64,000 nt of DNA, taken from Zobellella iuensis. Lineage in GTDB: Bacteria > Pseudomonadota > Gammaproteobacteria > Enterobacterales > Aeromonadaceae. The stretch spans positions 142,035 to 206,034 of the forward strand of contig NZ_JAERTZ010000004.1 of NCBI RefSeq assembly GCF_016746085.1, given 5' to 3'. The position numbers and the translations under genes are program-made. Under the pieces are notes generated by a model, which saw only the letters and a program-made list of their open reading frames with translations, was not told the origin of the DNA and searched no databases. Of the stretch, positions 17,088 through 26,639 are shown piece by piece (positions within the stretch are counted from its first letter, which is position 1; the number at the start of each line of letters is the position of its first letter).

Positions 17088-18620
17088 TCAGGCGCTAAGC
17101 GGGGTGATGCGCACCTGGGCGATGCGGAAGTCTTCCACTTCCGTCACCTCGAAGCGCAAATCCTCGCGTTCGAACACGGCGCCCGCCTCCGGCAACTGGC
17201 CGCTCCAGGCCAGCAGCATGCCCGCCAGGGTGGCGTAGTCGTTGTCCGGATCCACCAGCCCCTTGCGCGCCAGCACCTGCTCCAGGTAGTGCAGATCGGT
17301 GCTGCCCTTCACCAGCCAGCCGTCTTCCTGGGCCAGCACTTCCGGGATCTCGTCCTCGTCCAGGAACTCGCCGACGATGGCCTCCAGCAGATCGTGGGGC
17401 GTCACCAGCCCCTGCACCGTGCCGAACTCGTCGTTCACCAGCACCAGGTTGCCGCGCGCCTCGCGCAGTATGTTGAGCAGGCGGATCACGCTGATGCTGT
17501 CCGGCACTATCATGGGCTCGTTGCCCGTGGCCAGTTCGACCAGGCTCTTGCCCTCCTTAAGGCCGGCCACCAGATCCTTGGCGCGCACCACGCCCAGCAG
17601 GTTGTCCAGCTCCCCCTCGCAGATGGGGAACTGGCCGTGGGACGAGGCCATCAGCTCTTCCAGCACCACGTCGGGGCCATCGGTCACGTCCAGCCAGACG
17701 ATGTCGGCCCGGGGCGTCATCACGGTGCGGATGGAACGCTCCGCCAAAGACAGCACGCCGCTGATCATATGGCGTTCTTCCTCGGCAAAGCCCTGCTCCC
17801 GGCTCTGCTGCGGTGCGGCCTGGGGCTCCATGGTTTCCTTCCTGCCGCCGCCCATCAGGTTGAAGATGGCCTGAGTGGTGCGTTCACGCAGGGGCAGGCG
17901 CGCCTCGGCCTTTTGCGAGTTGCGCCTGGCCATCTGGTTGAAGAACTCGATCAGGATGGAGAAGCCGATGGCGGCGTACAGATAGCCTTTGGGAATATGC
18001 AGCCCGAAGCCCTCGGCCACCAGGCTGAAACCGATCATCAGCAGGAAGCTCAGGCACAGCACCACCACCGTGGGGTGGGCGTTGACGAACTCGGTGAGCG
18101 GTTTGGACGCCACCAGCATCACCACCATGGCCAGCACCACGGCAATCATCATCACCGCCAGGTTGTCCACCATGCCCACGGCGGTAATGATGGAATCGAG
18201 CGAGAACACCGCATCCAGCACCAGGATCTGGGCGATAACCACCCCGAAGCCCGCATAAACCACATTGGTGCTGGCCTCGTGCATCTTGCCTTCCAGCCGC
18301 TCGTGCAGCTCCATGGTGCCCTTGAACAGCAGGAAGAAACCGCCGGCCATCAGGATCAGGTCCCGCCCGGAAAAACTCAGCTCACCCAGGGTGAGCAGCG
18401 GCCTGGTCAGGGTGACCAGCCAGGACACCAGGCTCAACAGGCCAAGGCGCATGAACAGCGCCAGCGACAGGCCGATGATGCGGGCCCGGTCGCGCTGGTG
18501 GGGCGGCAGTTTCTTGACCAGGATGGCGATAAACACCAGGTTGTCGATGCCCAGCACGATTTCCAGGATCAGCAGCGTCAGCAGCCCCGCCCAGATAGAC
18601 GGATCCATCAGGAATTCCAT
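17088..18620 (-). CDS. TerC-family membrane protein with CBS and CorC/HlyC domains (YoaE/YegH type)
   Basis: 510 residues. The first ~235 form a TerC domain with about seven helices, including [14 protein letters not shown] and [13 protein letters not shown], whose acidic residues are the TerC signature. Two CBS domains (about 290-410) and a C-terminal CorC_HlyC domain follow. TerC proteins are linked to tellurite resistance and to manganese or calcium export; the YoaE/YegH subgroup of this architecture is poorly characterised. GAGG lies a few bases before the ATG at 18618-18620. Single gene; the 309 bases upstream carry its promoter and perhaps a leader. Confidence 0.85.
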   Translation of the reverse strand: MEFLMDPSIWAGLLTLLILEIVLGIDNLVFIAILVKKLPPHQRDRARIIGLSLALFMRLGLLSLVSWLVTLTRPLLTLGELSFSGRDLILMAGGFFLLFKGTMELHERLEGKMHEASTNVVYAGFGVVIAQILVLDAVFSLDSIITAVGMVDNLAVMMIAVVLAMVVMLVASKPLTEFVNAHPTVVVLCLSFLLMIGFSLVAEGFGLHIPKGYLYAAIGFSILIEFFNQMARRNSQKAEARLPLRERTTQAIFNLMGGGRKETMEPQAAPQQSREQGFAEEERHMISGVLSLAERSIRTVMTPRADIVWLDVTDGPDVVLEELMASSHGQFPICEGELDNLLGVVRAKDLVAGLKEGKSLVELATGNEPMIVPDSISVIRLLNILREARGNLVLVNDEFGTVQGLVTPHDLLEAIVGEFLDEDEIPEVLAQEDGWLVKGSTDLHYLEQVLARKGLVDPDNDYATLAGMLLAWSGQLPEAGAVFEREDLRFEVTEVEDFRIAQVRITPLSA

Positions 18621-18929
18621 AATTTACCTCTTTGTTCTATGACGATAGCGGCAGGTTCAGCGCATTGCGCCGGCCGATAGGGCAAGCGGAGTGTGATCTG
18701 GGCAGCGGAGGGCGACAGACGCCGGGAACGACAAGAAGAAGGGAAAAACAGGGCAGTTAAGGGTGCGTTGCAAGCAACTTCGCGAGCAATCCATATAGTT
18801 ACCGGCTTTTGACCGGGCCTCTTGGTTAACATGAGGCTCCATCATAATCAGTTCCCGGCGTTTGATAAATAGGCAATTTCCTAAATGCGGCATCCCCACC
18901 GCCGGGCGAGGATGCCGGATGCACTCGCC
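18621..18929. other. 309-base gap, possible leader of the TerC-type gene
   Basis: No gene is visible. Upstream regions of TerC/Alx genes in relatives can carry a manganese-sensing yybP-ykoY riboswitch, but I could not match its conserved blocks here. Several short GC-rich inverted repeats exist but none has a clear function. Confidence 0.3.
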
Positions 18930-19466
18930 TTACAACGAAGCCGCCGCCCGGGCCGCCTGATCGTAGAGGCCGGACATGGCGCGCAGGGCGCCGGCTATCT
19001 GGTGCATGTCTTCCTTGGCGATGCCGAGGGAAGAGAGCGACTCCACCAGGCAGGCTTCGCGGATATCCGCATAGCGGGCACAGGTGTCGCGCCCCTGCTC
19101 CGTGGTCTTGAAGAAGGTTTCCTTGCCGTGCTTTTCGCCGGAGATCAGCGCCAGCTTGGTCAGCTTCTTCAGGGCATAACTCACGGTGTGGCTGTCTTCC
19201 ACGTTCAGCACCAGGCAGATGTCCGACAGCCGCTTGGCCCGCTCCCGGTGGTTGATGCTGTGCAGCACCAGGATGTCGAGCGAGCTCAGCTCGGGCAGGC
19301 CGGCAGCGGTCATGCAGCGCACCATCCAGCGGTTGAAGGCATGGCCCGCGATAATCAGGCCAAACTCGAACTCCGACAGCTCCCGCGCCTTGCGCGACAG
19401 GTGCTCGGACGACACTATGGGCCCGCGCGGATCCACCATTACCTGTTCCTCATTACTCTTGTTCAT
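18930..19466 (-). CDS. MarR-type winged-helix regulator next to TRAP transporter
   Basis: 178 residues. A helical dimerisation start is followed by a winged-helix domain: LSSLDILVLHSINHRERAK, then the recognition segment HTVSYALKKLTKLALI and the wing GEKHGKETFF. Its start overlaps the dctM stop by one base (TAATG), so it is the last gene of the TRAP operon. It probably controls this operon and/or the divergent pxpABC genes in response to the transported solute; the effector is unknown. Confidence 0.8.
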   Translation of the reverse strand: MNKSNEEQVMVDPRGPIVSSEHLSRKARELSEFEFGLIIAGHAFNRWMVRCMTAAGLPELSSLDILVLHSINHRERAKRLSDICLVLNVEDSHTVSYALKKLTKLALISGEKHGKETFFKTTEQGRDTCARYADIREACLVESLSSLGIAKEDMHQIAGALRAMSGLYDQAARAAASL

Positions 19467-20767
19467 TACCTGTTACTCATCGCTTCGGGCAGATAGGTCA
19501 CAATCTGCGGAAAGATGCTGATCAGTACCACACCCAGCAGCATAAGGAAAAAGAAAGGCAGGGCCGCACCGGCGATCTTCAGTATGTTCTTGCGGGTCAT
19601 GCCCTGCAGCACGAACAGGTTGAAGCCCACCGGCGGCGTGATCTGGGACATTTCCACCACTATCACCAGGTAGATGCCGAACCAGATCAGATCGATGCCC
19701 GCCGCTTCCACCATCGGCAGCATGATGGAGGTGGTCAGTACCACCACCGAAATGCCGTCGAGGAAACAGCCGAGCACGATGAAAAAGAGGGTCAGCACCG
19801 CCAGCAGCATAAAGGGCGACAGCTCCATGGTGGCAATCCAGGCCGCCAGTTCGCTGGGCAGCTTGGTGAAGCCCATGGCGGCGGTGAGGAAGGAGGCGCC
19901 GGCCAGGATAAAGGCGATCATGCAGGAGGTTTTCACCGCCCCCAGCGCCGCTTCCATAAAGGTGGCCCGGTTGAGGGCGCCGTTGGCCCGCGCCAGCACC
20001 AGCGACAGTACCACGCCCACGGCGGCGGCTTCGGTGGGCGAGGCCAGGCCGGCGTAGATGGAGCCGATCACCCCGACGATGAGCCCGACCATGGGGATCA
20101 GCTTGCGCGAGCGCTTCAGCTTTTCCCCGAAGGACAGGTCGGGCTCGTCGGACTGGGGCACCTTGTCCGGGTAGCGCCAGGCCCAGAACACCAGGTAGCC
20201 GGCGAACAGGGCGATCAGCATCAGCCCCGGAAAGACCCCGGCCATGAACAGCCGGGCGATGGACTGGTCGGTGGCCACCGCGAACACGATCAGTATGATG
20301 GAGGGCGGGATCAGCAGGCCCAGGGTGGCGGAGCCGGCCAGGGTGCCCAGCACCAGCCGCTCATCGTAGCCCCGGCGGGTCAGCTCGGGAATGGTCATCT
20401 TGCCCATGGTGGCGCAGGTGGCGGCCGAGGAGCCGGACACCGCCGCGAACAGGCCGCAGCCCACCACATTGGTGTGCAGCAGGCGGCCGGGCACCTTCTG
20501 CATCCAGGGCGCCAGGCCGGTGAACATGTCTTCCGCCAGGCGGGAGCGGAACAGGATCTCGCCCATCCAGATAAACATGGGCAGGGCGGTCAGCTCCCAG
20601 CTGTAGCTGGCGCTCCACACATCCGAGGCCATCATGTCGCCCACCGGAATGGAGGTGAACTGGCTGATGCCCAGCCAGCCCAGTCCCAGCAGGGTGAAGG
20701 ACACCCAGACGCCGCTGCCCAGCATCACGAACAGCGCCACCAGCAATACCAACATCATCAACAACAT
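19466..20767 (-). CDS. dctM: TRAP transporter large permease (DctM)
   Basis: 433 residues with about twelve hydrophobic helices. Typical DctM blocks are present: FIWMGEILFRS near residue 65, VSGSSAATCATMGKMTIPEL near 110-130, and GLLIPPSIILIVFAV. Near the C-terminus, EMSQITPPVGFNLFVLQGM is the family's substrate/sodium-site region. It works with DctQ and the periplasmic DctP to take up an organic acid using the sodium gradient. GGAG precedes the ATG. Confidence 0.92.
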   Translation of the reverse strand: MLLMMLVLLVALFVMLGSGVWVSFTLLGLGWLGISQFTSIPVGDMMASDVWSASYSWELTALPMFIWMGEILFRSRLAEDMFTGLAPWMQKVPGRLLHTNVVGCGLFAAVSGSSAATCATMGKMTIPELTRRGYDERLVLGTLAGSATLGLLIPPSIILIVFAVATDQSIARLFMAGVFPGLMLIALFAGYLVFWAWRYPDKVPQSDEPDLSFGEKLKRSRKLIPMVGLIVGVIGSIYAGLASPTEAAAVGVVLSLVLARANGALNRATFMEAALGAVKTSCMIAFILAGASFLTAAMGFTKLPSELAAWIATMELSPFMLLAVLTLFFIVLGCFLDGISVVVLTTSIMLPMVEAAGIDLIWFGIYLVIVVEMSQITPPVGFNLFVLQGMTRKNILKIAGAALPFFFLMLLGVVLISIFPQIVTYLPEAMSNR

Positions 20768-20782
20768 GGTTCTACTCCGCGG

Positions 20783-21334
20783 TTATTCGTGGCCGGTATC
20801 GGTGACACGGAAGGAAGAAGGCCGGGTCAGGGCCGTGATCAGGGTGTGCAGCCAGGCTTCGAGCAGGGCCGTGCAGAACAGCAGGATGCCGGCCAGCATG
20901 GCGCTCTGGGGTATCCACAGCGGCACCCGTAAAATGCCGTAGGACACTTCATTGAAGGCCAGGCTGTCTTCCACCAGCCAGAACGTGTACCAAGCCAGGT
21001 AGCCGCACAGGGCCAGGGCCAGGCTCTGGCACCAGAGTTCGAAGAACACGCGGACCTTGGGTGACAGATGGCCGATCATCAGGGTGACCCGGATATGGCC
21101 CCCCTGCACGAAGGTGTAGGCCAGGCCGAGAAAACTGGCGCCCACCAGCAGAAAGCCGGAGGCTTCGGACAGGCCGGGGATTTCCAGCCCCAGGCTGTTC
21201 ATGCCCACCGCCACCAGCAGCTTGTCGGTCAGCCGGCCCAGGATCTGGGCGGTGATCAGGCCGCATATCAGGCACAGACAGAGCACGGAGCCATAGGCGC
21301 CCAACCGGTAGAGTGGAAGGAGTCGAAATTGCAT
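20783..21334 (-). CDS. dctQ: TRAP transporter small permease (DctQ)
   Basis: 183 residues with four membrane helices. The segment QGGHIRVTLMIGHL between helices two and three is the DctQ hallmark. It lies 15 bases upstream of dctM and 25 bases downstream of the hairpin that follows dctP, so it should be made at a lower level than the binding protein. It partners DctM in the membrane. Confidence 0.9.
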   Translation of the reverse strand: MQFRLLPLYRLGAYGSVLCLCLICGLITAQILGRLTDKLLVAVGMNSLGLEIPGLSEASGFLLVGASFLGLAYTFVQGGHIRVTLMIGHLSPKVRVFFELWCQSLALALCGYLAWYTFWLVEDSLAFNEVSYGILRVPLWIPQSAMLAGILLFCTALLEAWLHTLITALTRPSSFRVTDTGHE

Positions 21335-21359
21335 CGCGATTCACCATTACCTGCGATAG

Positions 21360-21384
21360 AAAAACCCCGGCAATCCCGCCGGGG
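21360..21384 (-). terminator. Hairpin with T-run between dctP and dctQM
   Basis: GCCGGGG and CCCCGGC form a seven-base perfect stem around a six-base loop; on the minus strand five T follow. It lies directly after the dctP stop and before dctQ in the same operon, so it probably acts as a partial terminator or 3' stabiliser that raises dctP over dctQM. Confidence 0.85.
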
Positions 21385-21392
21385 AGGAAAAC

Positions 21393-22376
21393 TCAGGGTT
21401 TGAGCTGCTGGTATTGCTCCAGGATCCGCTGGCCCTGGGGGCCGGCGAGCTTGGCCCATTCCTCGGTCATGGTCTGGCCGATTTGCTGCAGGCCCTGCTT
21501 GAGTTCGTCGCTCGGCTCGCTCACTACGATGCCGTTCTCACGCAGTGTGGCCAGGGCCTGCTCGGTTTCCTGCTTGCTCATCTCCCAGCCACGCGCTTCG
21601 GCCGCCGCCGCCGCCTCCAGCAGCGCCTGTTGGCTGGCTTCATCCAGCGCCGCGAAGGAGCGCTCGTTGACAATCACCATGTTCTTCGGCAGCCACAGCT
21701 GGGTATGGTTGAAATGCTTGAGGTAGTCCCAGGCCTTGGTATCGGCGCCGGTGGCCGGCGAGGTGATCATGGCCTCCACCCGGCCGGTGCTGAAGGCGGT
21801 GGGGATGTCCGGCACCTCCACCTGGGTCGGCACGGCGTTGCTCAGGCGGGCCAGCCGTTCGCTGGCGGTGTTGTAGGCCCGCATCTTGAGGTTGCGCAGA
21901 TCGCCCACGGCGGTGATTTCCTTCTGGGTGTAGAGCCCCTGGGGCGGCCAGGGCACGGCAAACAGCAGGCGCAGGCGTTGCTTGGCCAGTTCCTCGGCAA
22001 TCACCTCCCTGGAAGCCTGCCACAGGGCCCAGGCCTCGTCGTAACTGGCGGCCAGATAGGGCACCGAGTCCACGTCGTAGACGGGGTTTTCGTTGGCCAG
22101 GCGGGACATGATCAGCTCGCCCATGGGCACTATGCCGCGGCGTACCGAGTTCTTGATTTCCGCATGGCCGATCAGGGAGCCGTTGGAATGCACGGTAATC
22201 TTCAGCTCGCCCTTGGTGCGTTCGGCCACGTCCTCGGCGAAATCACGGATATTGACGGTATGGAAGGTACGGTCGCCGTAGGGGGTGGGCATGTCCCACT
22301 CGGTGGCGGCATGGGCGCCGGTGGCCAGCAGAGTGGCGGCGGTGGCCAGGGTCAGGGCGGATTTTGCGTAGGTCAT
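21393..22376 (-). CDS. dctP: TRAP transporter periplasmic binding protein (DctP)
   Basis: 327 residues from the ATG at 22374-22376, with GAGGA upstream. The signal peptide is MTYAKSALTLATAATLLATG, cleaved near AHA. The mature protein has DctP features: TKGELKITVHSNGSLIGHAE, the strand LRNLKMRAYNTASERLARL containing the Arg that binds the substrate carboxylate, and a STGRVEAMI segment. First gene of dctPQM-marR, divergent from pxpABC. 5-Oxoproline is the likely ligand by context: TRAP binding proteins for pyroglutamate are known from Bordetella. Confidence 0.88.
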   Translation of the reverse strand: MTYAKSALTLATAATLLATGAHAATEWDMPTPYGDRTFHTVNIRDFAEDVAERTKGELKITVHSNGSLIGHAEIKNSVRRGIVPMGELIMSRLANENPVYDVDSVPYLAASYDEAWALWQASREVIAEELAKQRLRLLFAVPWPPQGLYTQKEITAVGDLRNLKMRAYNTASERLARLSNAVPTQVEVPDIPTAFSTGRVEAMITSPATGADTKAWDYLKHFNHTQLWLPKNMVIVNERSFAALDEASQQALLEAAAAAEARGWEMSKQETEQALATLRENGIVVSEPSDELKQGLQQIGQTMTEEWAKLAGPQGQRILEQYQQLKP

Positions 22377-22686
22377 AACGGTCCTCGTTCTCGTGCTGTG
22401 TGTCTCGGCGCTGGCAGGCGAGCCCTGCCACAACAACGGCACGCGCTTCCTGCGTCAGACCATCCGATTCTCCATAACAGGCATCCATCCCGCTCGATCA
22501 TTGGTCCGGCTGTGACAGCCGCCCGGATCTCATAGTGGCGGTTCGGGGAACCCAGGGTCCAAGATTAGGCAACAACCGAAGGATAAGTCAACACTTTGAC
22601 AAAAAATTATAAATGTTTTATTTGCATTTTATCGATAAATTATTAGATTGAAACCATGACAACCGCCGACAGAAGGAGCTGACACC
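22377..22686. promoter_or_regulatory. 310-base divergent promoter region, TRAP operon / pxpABC
   Basis: The half near pxpA is AT-rich. TTGACA at 22596-22601 is a good -35; a weak TATTTG follows at 17 bases spacing. A perfect 12-base palindrome, TTTATCGATAAA (22628-22639), lies just downstream and could be the operator for the MarR-type regulator. The half near dctP shows nothing clear. Confidence 0.45.
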
Positions 22687-23433
22687 ATGCCCAAACTATT
22701 GTTGAACGCCGATATGGGGGAAAGCTTCGGCCCCTGGGTGATGGGCTGCGACCGGGAGGTGATGCCCTTCGTGGACCTAGCCAACGTGGCCTGCGGCTTT
22801 CACGCCTCCGATCCGGACACCATGCGCCGCACCGTGCGCCTGGCGCTGGACCACGGGGTGAAAGTGGGCGCCCACCCGGCCTACCCGGATCTGGTGGGCT
22901 TCGGCCGCCGCTCCCTGGCCTGCTCCCCCGCCGAAATCGAAAACCTGGTGCTCTACCAGCTGGGGGCGCTGGACGCCCTGTGCCGGGCCGAAGGCGGCCG
23001 GGTCACTTACGTCAAGCCCCACGGCGCCCTCTACAACGACATGATGCAGGACCCGGCCCGGCTGGAGGCGGTGATCAAGGCGGTGGCCGCCTATGACGCC
23101 ACCCTGCCGCTGATGGTGATGGCCACCCGGGATCCGCAGCCGGCCCGCACCCTGGCCGCCCGGCACGGCGTTACCCTCTGGTTCGAGGCCTTCGCCGATC
23201 GCGCCTACGACGCCCAGGGCTACCTGGTCTCGCGCCGGCTGCCCGGCGCCGTGCACCAGGACTCCGCCGTGATCGTCGAGCAGGCCAGCCGCATCGCCCT
23301 GGGCCAGGCACTCACCGCCAGCGACGGCAGCCCGCTGATGCTGGCGGCCGACACCCTGTGCGTGCATGGCGACAACCCCGAGTCCATCGCCGCGGTCAAG
23401 GCCATCCGCCAGGCCCTGGATCAACTGGCATGA
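22687..23433 (+). CDS. pxpA: 5-oxoprolinase subunit A (PxpA, LamB/YcsF family)
   Basis: 248 residues, the normal length. Family blocks are present: [13 protein letters not shown] at the start, [27 protein letters not shown] and [12 protein letters not shown]. PxpA with PxpB and PxpC forms the bacterial ATP-dependent 5-oxoprolinase that opens 5-oxo-L-proline (pyroglutamate) to glutamate. AGGAG is found seven to eight bases before the ATG. Its stop overlaps the pxpB start by ATGA. The neighbouring TRAP system probably supplies the substrate. Confidence 0.93.
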   Translation: MPKLLLNADMGESFGPWVMGCDREVMPFVDLANVACGFHASDPDTMRRTVRLALDHGVKVGAHPAYPDLVGFGRRSLACSPAEIENLVLYQLGALDALCRAEGGRVTYVKPHGALYNDMMQDPARLEAVIKAVAAYDATLPLMVMATRDPQPARTLAARHGVTLWFEAFADRAYDAQGYLVSRRLPGAVHQDSAVIVEQASRIALGQALTASDGSPLMLAADTLCVHGDNPESIAAVKAIRQALDQLA

Positions 23434-24140
23434 GCACCCTGCCCCGGCTGGAAAACGCCGGCATGGACGCCTGGCTGGTGCGGCTGTTCGACAGCATCGA
23501 CGAGCGCAACATGGGCTGGATCACCGCCCTGGTGCGCGGCTGCGAACAGGCCTTCGGCGACGAGCTGGTGGATTTGGTGCCCTCCTACACCACGGTACTG
23601 GTGCAGTACGATCCCCTGCGCCTCGGGGACGACCAGGCCCGGCAAAAACTGCAGGCCCTGCTGGCCGGGCTGACCCCGGACCGGGACCATGCCGACACCC
23701 CGATCAAGGAACTGCCGGTGTGGTATCACCCCAGCGTGGGCCCGGACATGGCCCGGCTGGAGCGGCATACCGGCCTCGACGCCGAGCGGCTGATCCGGCT
23801 GCACAGCGAGCATGAGTACCGGGTATTCGCCTTAGGGTTTGCCCCCGGCTTCGCCTTTATGGGCACCCTGCCCGCCGAACTGGCGCTGCCCCGGCTCGAT
23901 ACCCCTCGGCCGCGGGTGCCGGCGGGCAGCGTGGCCATCGCCGGCCGCCAGACCTCCGCCTACCCACGCCCCTCCCCCGGTGGCTGGAACCTGCTCGGGC
24001 GCACCAGCGCCACCCTGTTCGACCCGCGCAGCGCAGGCCTGAGCCTGCTGCAGGTGGGGGATCGGGTGCGTTTCGTGCCGGTCGACAAGGCGACCTTCGA
24101 GCGCCTCGGCGGCGACACTTCTCCCATGGCAACAAGGTAG
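23430..24140 (+). CDS. pxpB: 5-oxoprolinase subunit B (PxpB)
   Basis: 236 residues from the ATG at 23430 inside the pxpA stop. The allophanate-hydrolase subunit 1 fold is shown by [13 protein letters not shown], the [14 protein letters not shown] block, and [16 protein letters not shown] followed by [16 protein letters not shown]. It forms the kinase/hydrolase part of the Pxp complex with PxpC. The gene ends seven bases before pxpC. Confidence 0.93.
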   Translation: MSTLPRLENAGMDAWLVRLFDSIDERNMGWITALVRGCEQAFGDELVDLVPSYTTVLVQYDPLRLGDDQARQKLQALLAGLTPDRDHADTPIKELPVWYHPSVGPDMARLERHTGLDAERLIRLHSEHEYRVFALGFAPGFAFMGTLPAELALPRLDTPRPRVPAGSVAIAGRQTSAYPRPSPGGWNLLGRTSATLFDPRSAGLSLLQVGDRVRFVPVDKATFERLGGDTSPMATR

Positions 24141-24146
24141 TTCACG

Positions 24147-25076
24147 ATGGCACAAGGATATCTCACCATCAGCCGCCCCGGCCCGCTCAGCACCCTGCAG
24201 GACGGCGGCCGCTACGGCGTGCGCCGCCTGGGCGTGACCCAGGGCGGCCCCGCCGACCTGCACGCCTGGGCCTGGGCCAACTGGCTGCTGGGCAACCCCT
24301 GGGGCAGCACCGCGCTGGAAGTCACCCTGGGGGGGCTGGAACTCAAGGCCGGGCAGGACTGCCGGCTGGCCCTGGCCGGCCCGGACATGCAGGCCACCCT
24401 GGACGGCCGGCCCCTGCCACCCTGGCGGGCCTTCACCCTCAAGGCCGGCCAGGTGCTGAACCTCGGCATGTGCCGCCAGGGGGTGCGCGCCTACCTGGCG
24501 GTGGCCGGCGGTTTTGTTGCCGATCCCGTGCTCGGCAGCCGCGCCTGCGTGGTGCGCGACGGCCTGGGCGGCCACAAGGGCGACGGCAGCAAGCTGGCGG
24601 CCAACGACCGGCTGGCGTTCGGCGACCAGGGCGCTGCCGCCCCGGCCCGTATCCTGCCGACCGAGGCCATGCCCGACTATGCCGCCCCCGTGGTGCTGGG
24701 GCTGATCCCCGGCGCCCAGATCGCCGCCTTCACCGGCCAGAGCCTGTTCCAGGCCTTCAACCAGCCCTGGCGGGTGGACAGCCGGGCGGATCGCATGGGA
24801 GTGCGGCTGCTGGGCCCCACCCTGCACTGCCGGCTGGGCGCCATGGTGTCGGAGGGCATCAACCTGGGCGCGGTGCAGGTGCCGCCGGACGGCCAGCCCA
24901 TAGTGCTGCTCAACGACCGCCAGACCATAGGCGGCTACCCCCGCCTCGGCACCCTGACGCCCCTGGCCTGCGCCCGCCTGGCCCAGTGCCCGCAGGGCAC
25001 CGAGGTCAGGCTGCGGGCGGTAAGCCAGGAGCGCGCCCTGCGGGACTACTGCCGCTTCAGGGCCGGGTTTGCCTGA
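24147..25076 (+). CDS. pxpC: 5-oxoprolinase subunit C (PxpC)
   Basis: 309 residues of the allophanate-hydrolase subunit 2 family: ISRPGPLSTLQDGGRYG at the start, GVTQGGPAD, RAYLAVAGGF, and the C-terminal blocks RLLGPTLHC and DRQTIGGYPRLG. It completes the ATP-dependent 5-oxoprolinase. A terminator follows immediately, so pxpABC is a three-gene operon. Confidence 0.93.
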   Translation: MAQGYLTISRPGPLSTLQDGGRYGVRRLGVTQGGPADLHAWAWANWLLGNPWGSTALEVTLGGLELKAGQDCRLALAGPDMQATLDGRPLPPWRAFTLKAGQVLNLGMCRQGVRAYLAVAGGFVADPVLGSRACVVRDGLGGHKGDGSKLAANDRLAFGDQGAAAPARILPTEAMPDYAAPVVLGLIPGAQIAAFTGQSLFQAFNQPWRVDSRADRMGVRLLGPTLHCRLGAMVSEGINLGAVQVPPDGQPIVLLNDRQTIGGYPRLGTLTPLACARLAQCPQGTEVRLRAVSQERALRDYCRFRAGFA

Positions 25077-25083
25077 ATTTAGG

Positions 25084-25105
25084 GCGCCACCTCCGGTGGC
25101 GCTTT
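25084..25105 (+). terminator. Terminator after pxpC
   Basis: GCGCCACC and GGTGGCGC form an eight-base perfect stem around a TCC loop, followed by TTT and a C-run. It begins eight bases after the pxpC stop. Confidence 0.75.
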
Positions 25106-25239
25106 CCCCCTTGACCTCATGATCACAGCCGGATCCGCACCCATGACGGACACCGCCGGCTTCCTACCGGTTCACAAAGGGCCAGAATTGCCACAATATC
25201 GGGCATTCAAGTACTCAACGAGCCAGATAGAAAACATCC

Positions 25240-26409
25240 ATGAGTGAATACCAATACTACGAGTTTGCCGCCCTCGACCGGCCCCTGAGCAGCCGGCAGC
25301 AGGCCGAGCTGCGCGCCCGCTCCAGCAGGGCCACCATCACCAGCGGCAGTTTTATCAACGAGTATCACTGGGGCGACCTCAAGGGCAATCCCGTGGAATG
25401 GATGCACCGTTACTTCGACGCCCACCTCTACTCGGCCAACTGGGGACATTGCCTGCTGATGCTGAAGCTGCCGACGGACGCCCTGGACCAGGCCATGCTG
25501 GAGGCCTGCCTGCAGCCCTCGGCCGAGCACGGCCAGAGCGATGCCTTAGAGAGCAGCGTCACCGGCCGGCACTGCGTACTGACCTGGAGCTTCAACGACG
25601 AAGCCGGCGAGAACGAGCGGTTCTGGAGCCAGGATGACGGCCCCGACTGGCTGAGCCGGTTGCTGCCCCTGCGGCAGGAATTGCTGAGGGGCGATACCCG
25701 GCCCCTGTACCTCGGCTGGCTGGCCCGTCTCAGCGCCGGCGAACTGGGCGATGACGATCTCGAGCCGCCCTTGCCGCCCGGCCTGGCAACCCTGACGCCC
25801 GCCCAGCAGGCCCTGGTGGACTTCCTGGAGATCGATCCGGACTGGCTGCAGGCCGTGGCGGCGGCCAGCCCGGCCGAACCCGGGCAGGAAGAGCCGGAAT
25901 ACGAGCTCTGGCTGGAACAGCAGCCGCTGCCGGAACTCAGGCAGGTGGCGCGCCTGCTGCTCGAAGGCCGGGGGATGGAGGCGGAACGCGGCCTGCGCCG
26001 GCGCTTCCTCGACTGGCAACGGGGCCGCCGACCCCGGACGTCGGGCGCTCCCCGCCGCACCCTGGCCCAGATCGCCACCGGCTACGCCACCGTGCGCGAG
26101 CGGCGCCTCGAGCGCGAACGGCTCGCCCGGGCCGAGCTAGAGGCCAGATGCCTGGCCGAGCACAGGGCCCGTCTCGCCGCCCTGGCGGCGGATCCGGAGC
26201 GGGTCTGGCAGGAGATGGATACGCAGCTCAAGCGGGGCACCGGGGCCGGCTATGATCAGGCCCTGGATCTGGCCCGGGCGCTGGCGGAAGCCCTGCGCCA
26301 TGCCGGCAGGGAGGAGGATTTCAAACAGGGCCTGGCCGAGCTGCAACGCCACCACGGCAAGCGCCCGGCCTGGATCACGCGGCTCAGGCAGGCCGGACTG
26401 CTGGGCTAA
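25240..26409 (+). CDS. Conserved-looking protein of unknown function
   Basis: 389 residues, soluble, no signal peptide. The N-terminal part is Trp/Tyr-rich and structured (YYEFAALDRPLS, GDLKGNPVEWMHRYFDAHLY). Residues about 170-240 are acidic. The last ~130 are strongly helical and Arg/Glu/Leu-rich (RERRLERERLARAELEA), probably a coiled coil, and end in a YDQAL...GREEDF...HHGKRPAW pattern that resembles the tail often found on SWIM zinc-finger proteins. No SWIM motif is present here. Single gene with its own start region; codon use is like its neighbours, so it is probably a real gene. Function unknown. Confidence 0.65.
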   Translation: MSEYQYYEFAALDRPLSSRQQAELRARSSRATITSGSFINEYHWGDLKGNPVEWMHRYFDAHLYSANWGHCLLMLKLPTDALDQAMLEACLQPSAEHGQSDALESSVTGRHCVLTWSFNDEAGENERFWSQDDGPDWLSRLLPLRQELLRGDTRPLYLGWLARLSAGELGDDDLEPPLPPGLATLTPAQQALVDFLEIDPDWLQAVAAASPAEPGQEEPEYELWLEQQPLPELRQVARLLLEGRGMEAERGLRRRFLDWQRGRRPRTSGAPRRTLAQIATGYATVRERRLERERLARAELEARCLAEHRARLAALAADPERVWQEMDTQLKRGTGAGYDQALDLARALAEALRHAGREEDFKQGLAELQRHHGKRPAWITRLRQAGLLG

Positions 26410-26639
26410 GCCGTCGTCCGCCAGTCCAGCTCTGCCCCGTCCTCCAGGATGAGCGACAGAAAGGAAGGAGCAATGCGGTGGGCATCGAGGATGTCCACCC
26501 GATAAGGCAGAGCCGACTGCTCGAAGGCTTCCTCCAATTGGAACAGCAGTGCCCGGGGAATTTTGTCCGGGCCGGTCAGCAGCAAATCCAGATCCGAATA
26601 GGGGCGGCTCCACTCAATCATTGCGCGCGGCCAGGGCAT
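26406..26639 (-). pseudogene. Truncated nucleotidyltransferase-fold (MNT-type) remnant
   Basis: The 77-codon frame contains YSDLDLLL, the second half of the MNT nucleotidyltransferase site, and ends with YRVDILDAHRIAPSF and a typical closing segment. The first half, including the GSRARG loop, is missing. Just upstream, in another frame (about 26636-26703), is RQARLLWNALAARND followed by a stop, which faintly recalls the partner substrate-binding subunit. This looks like the decayed fusion of a two-gene MNT/HEPN-like pair. It overlaps the end of the convergent unknown gene by four bases. Confidence 0.6.

Noticed and set aside
18621..18860. Manganese (yybP-ykoY) riboswitch before the TerC-type gene
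   Set aside because: Looked for because Alx/TerC genes often have one, but the conserved core blocks could not be found.
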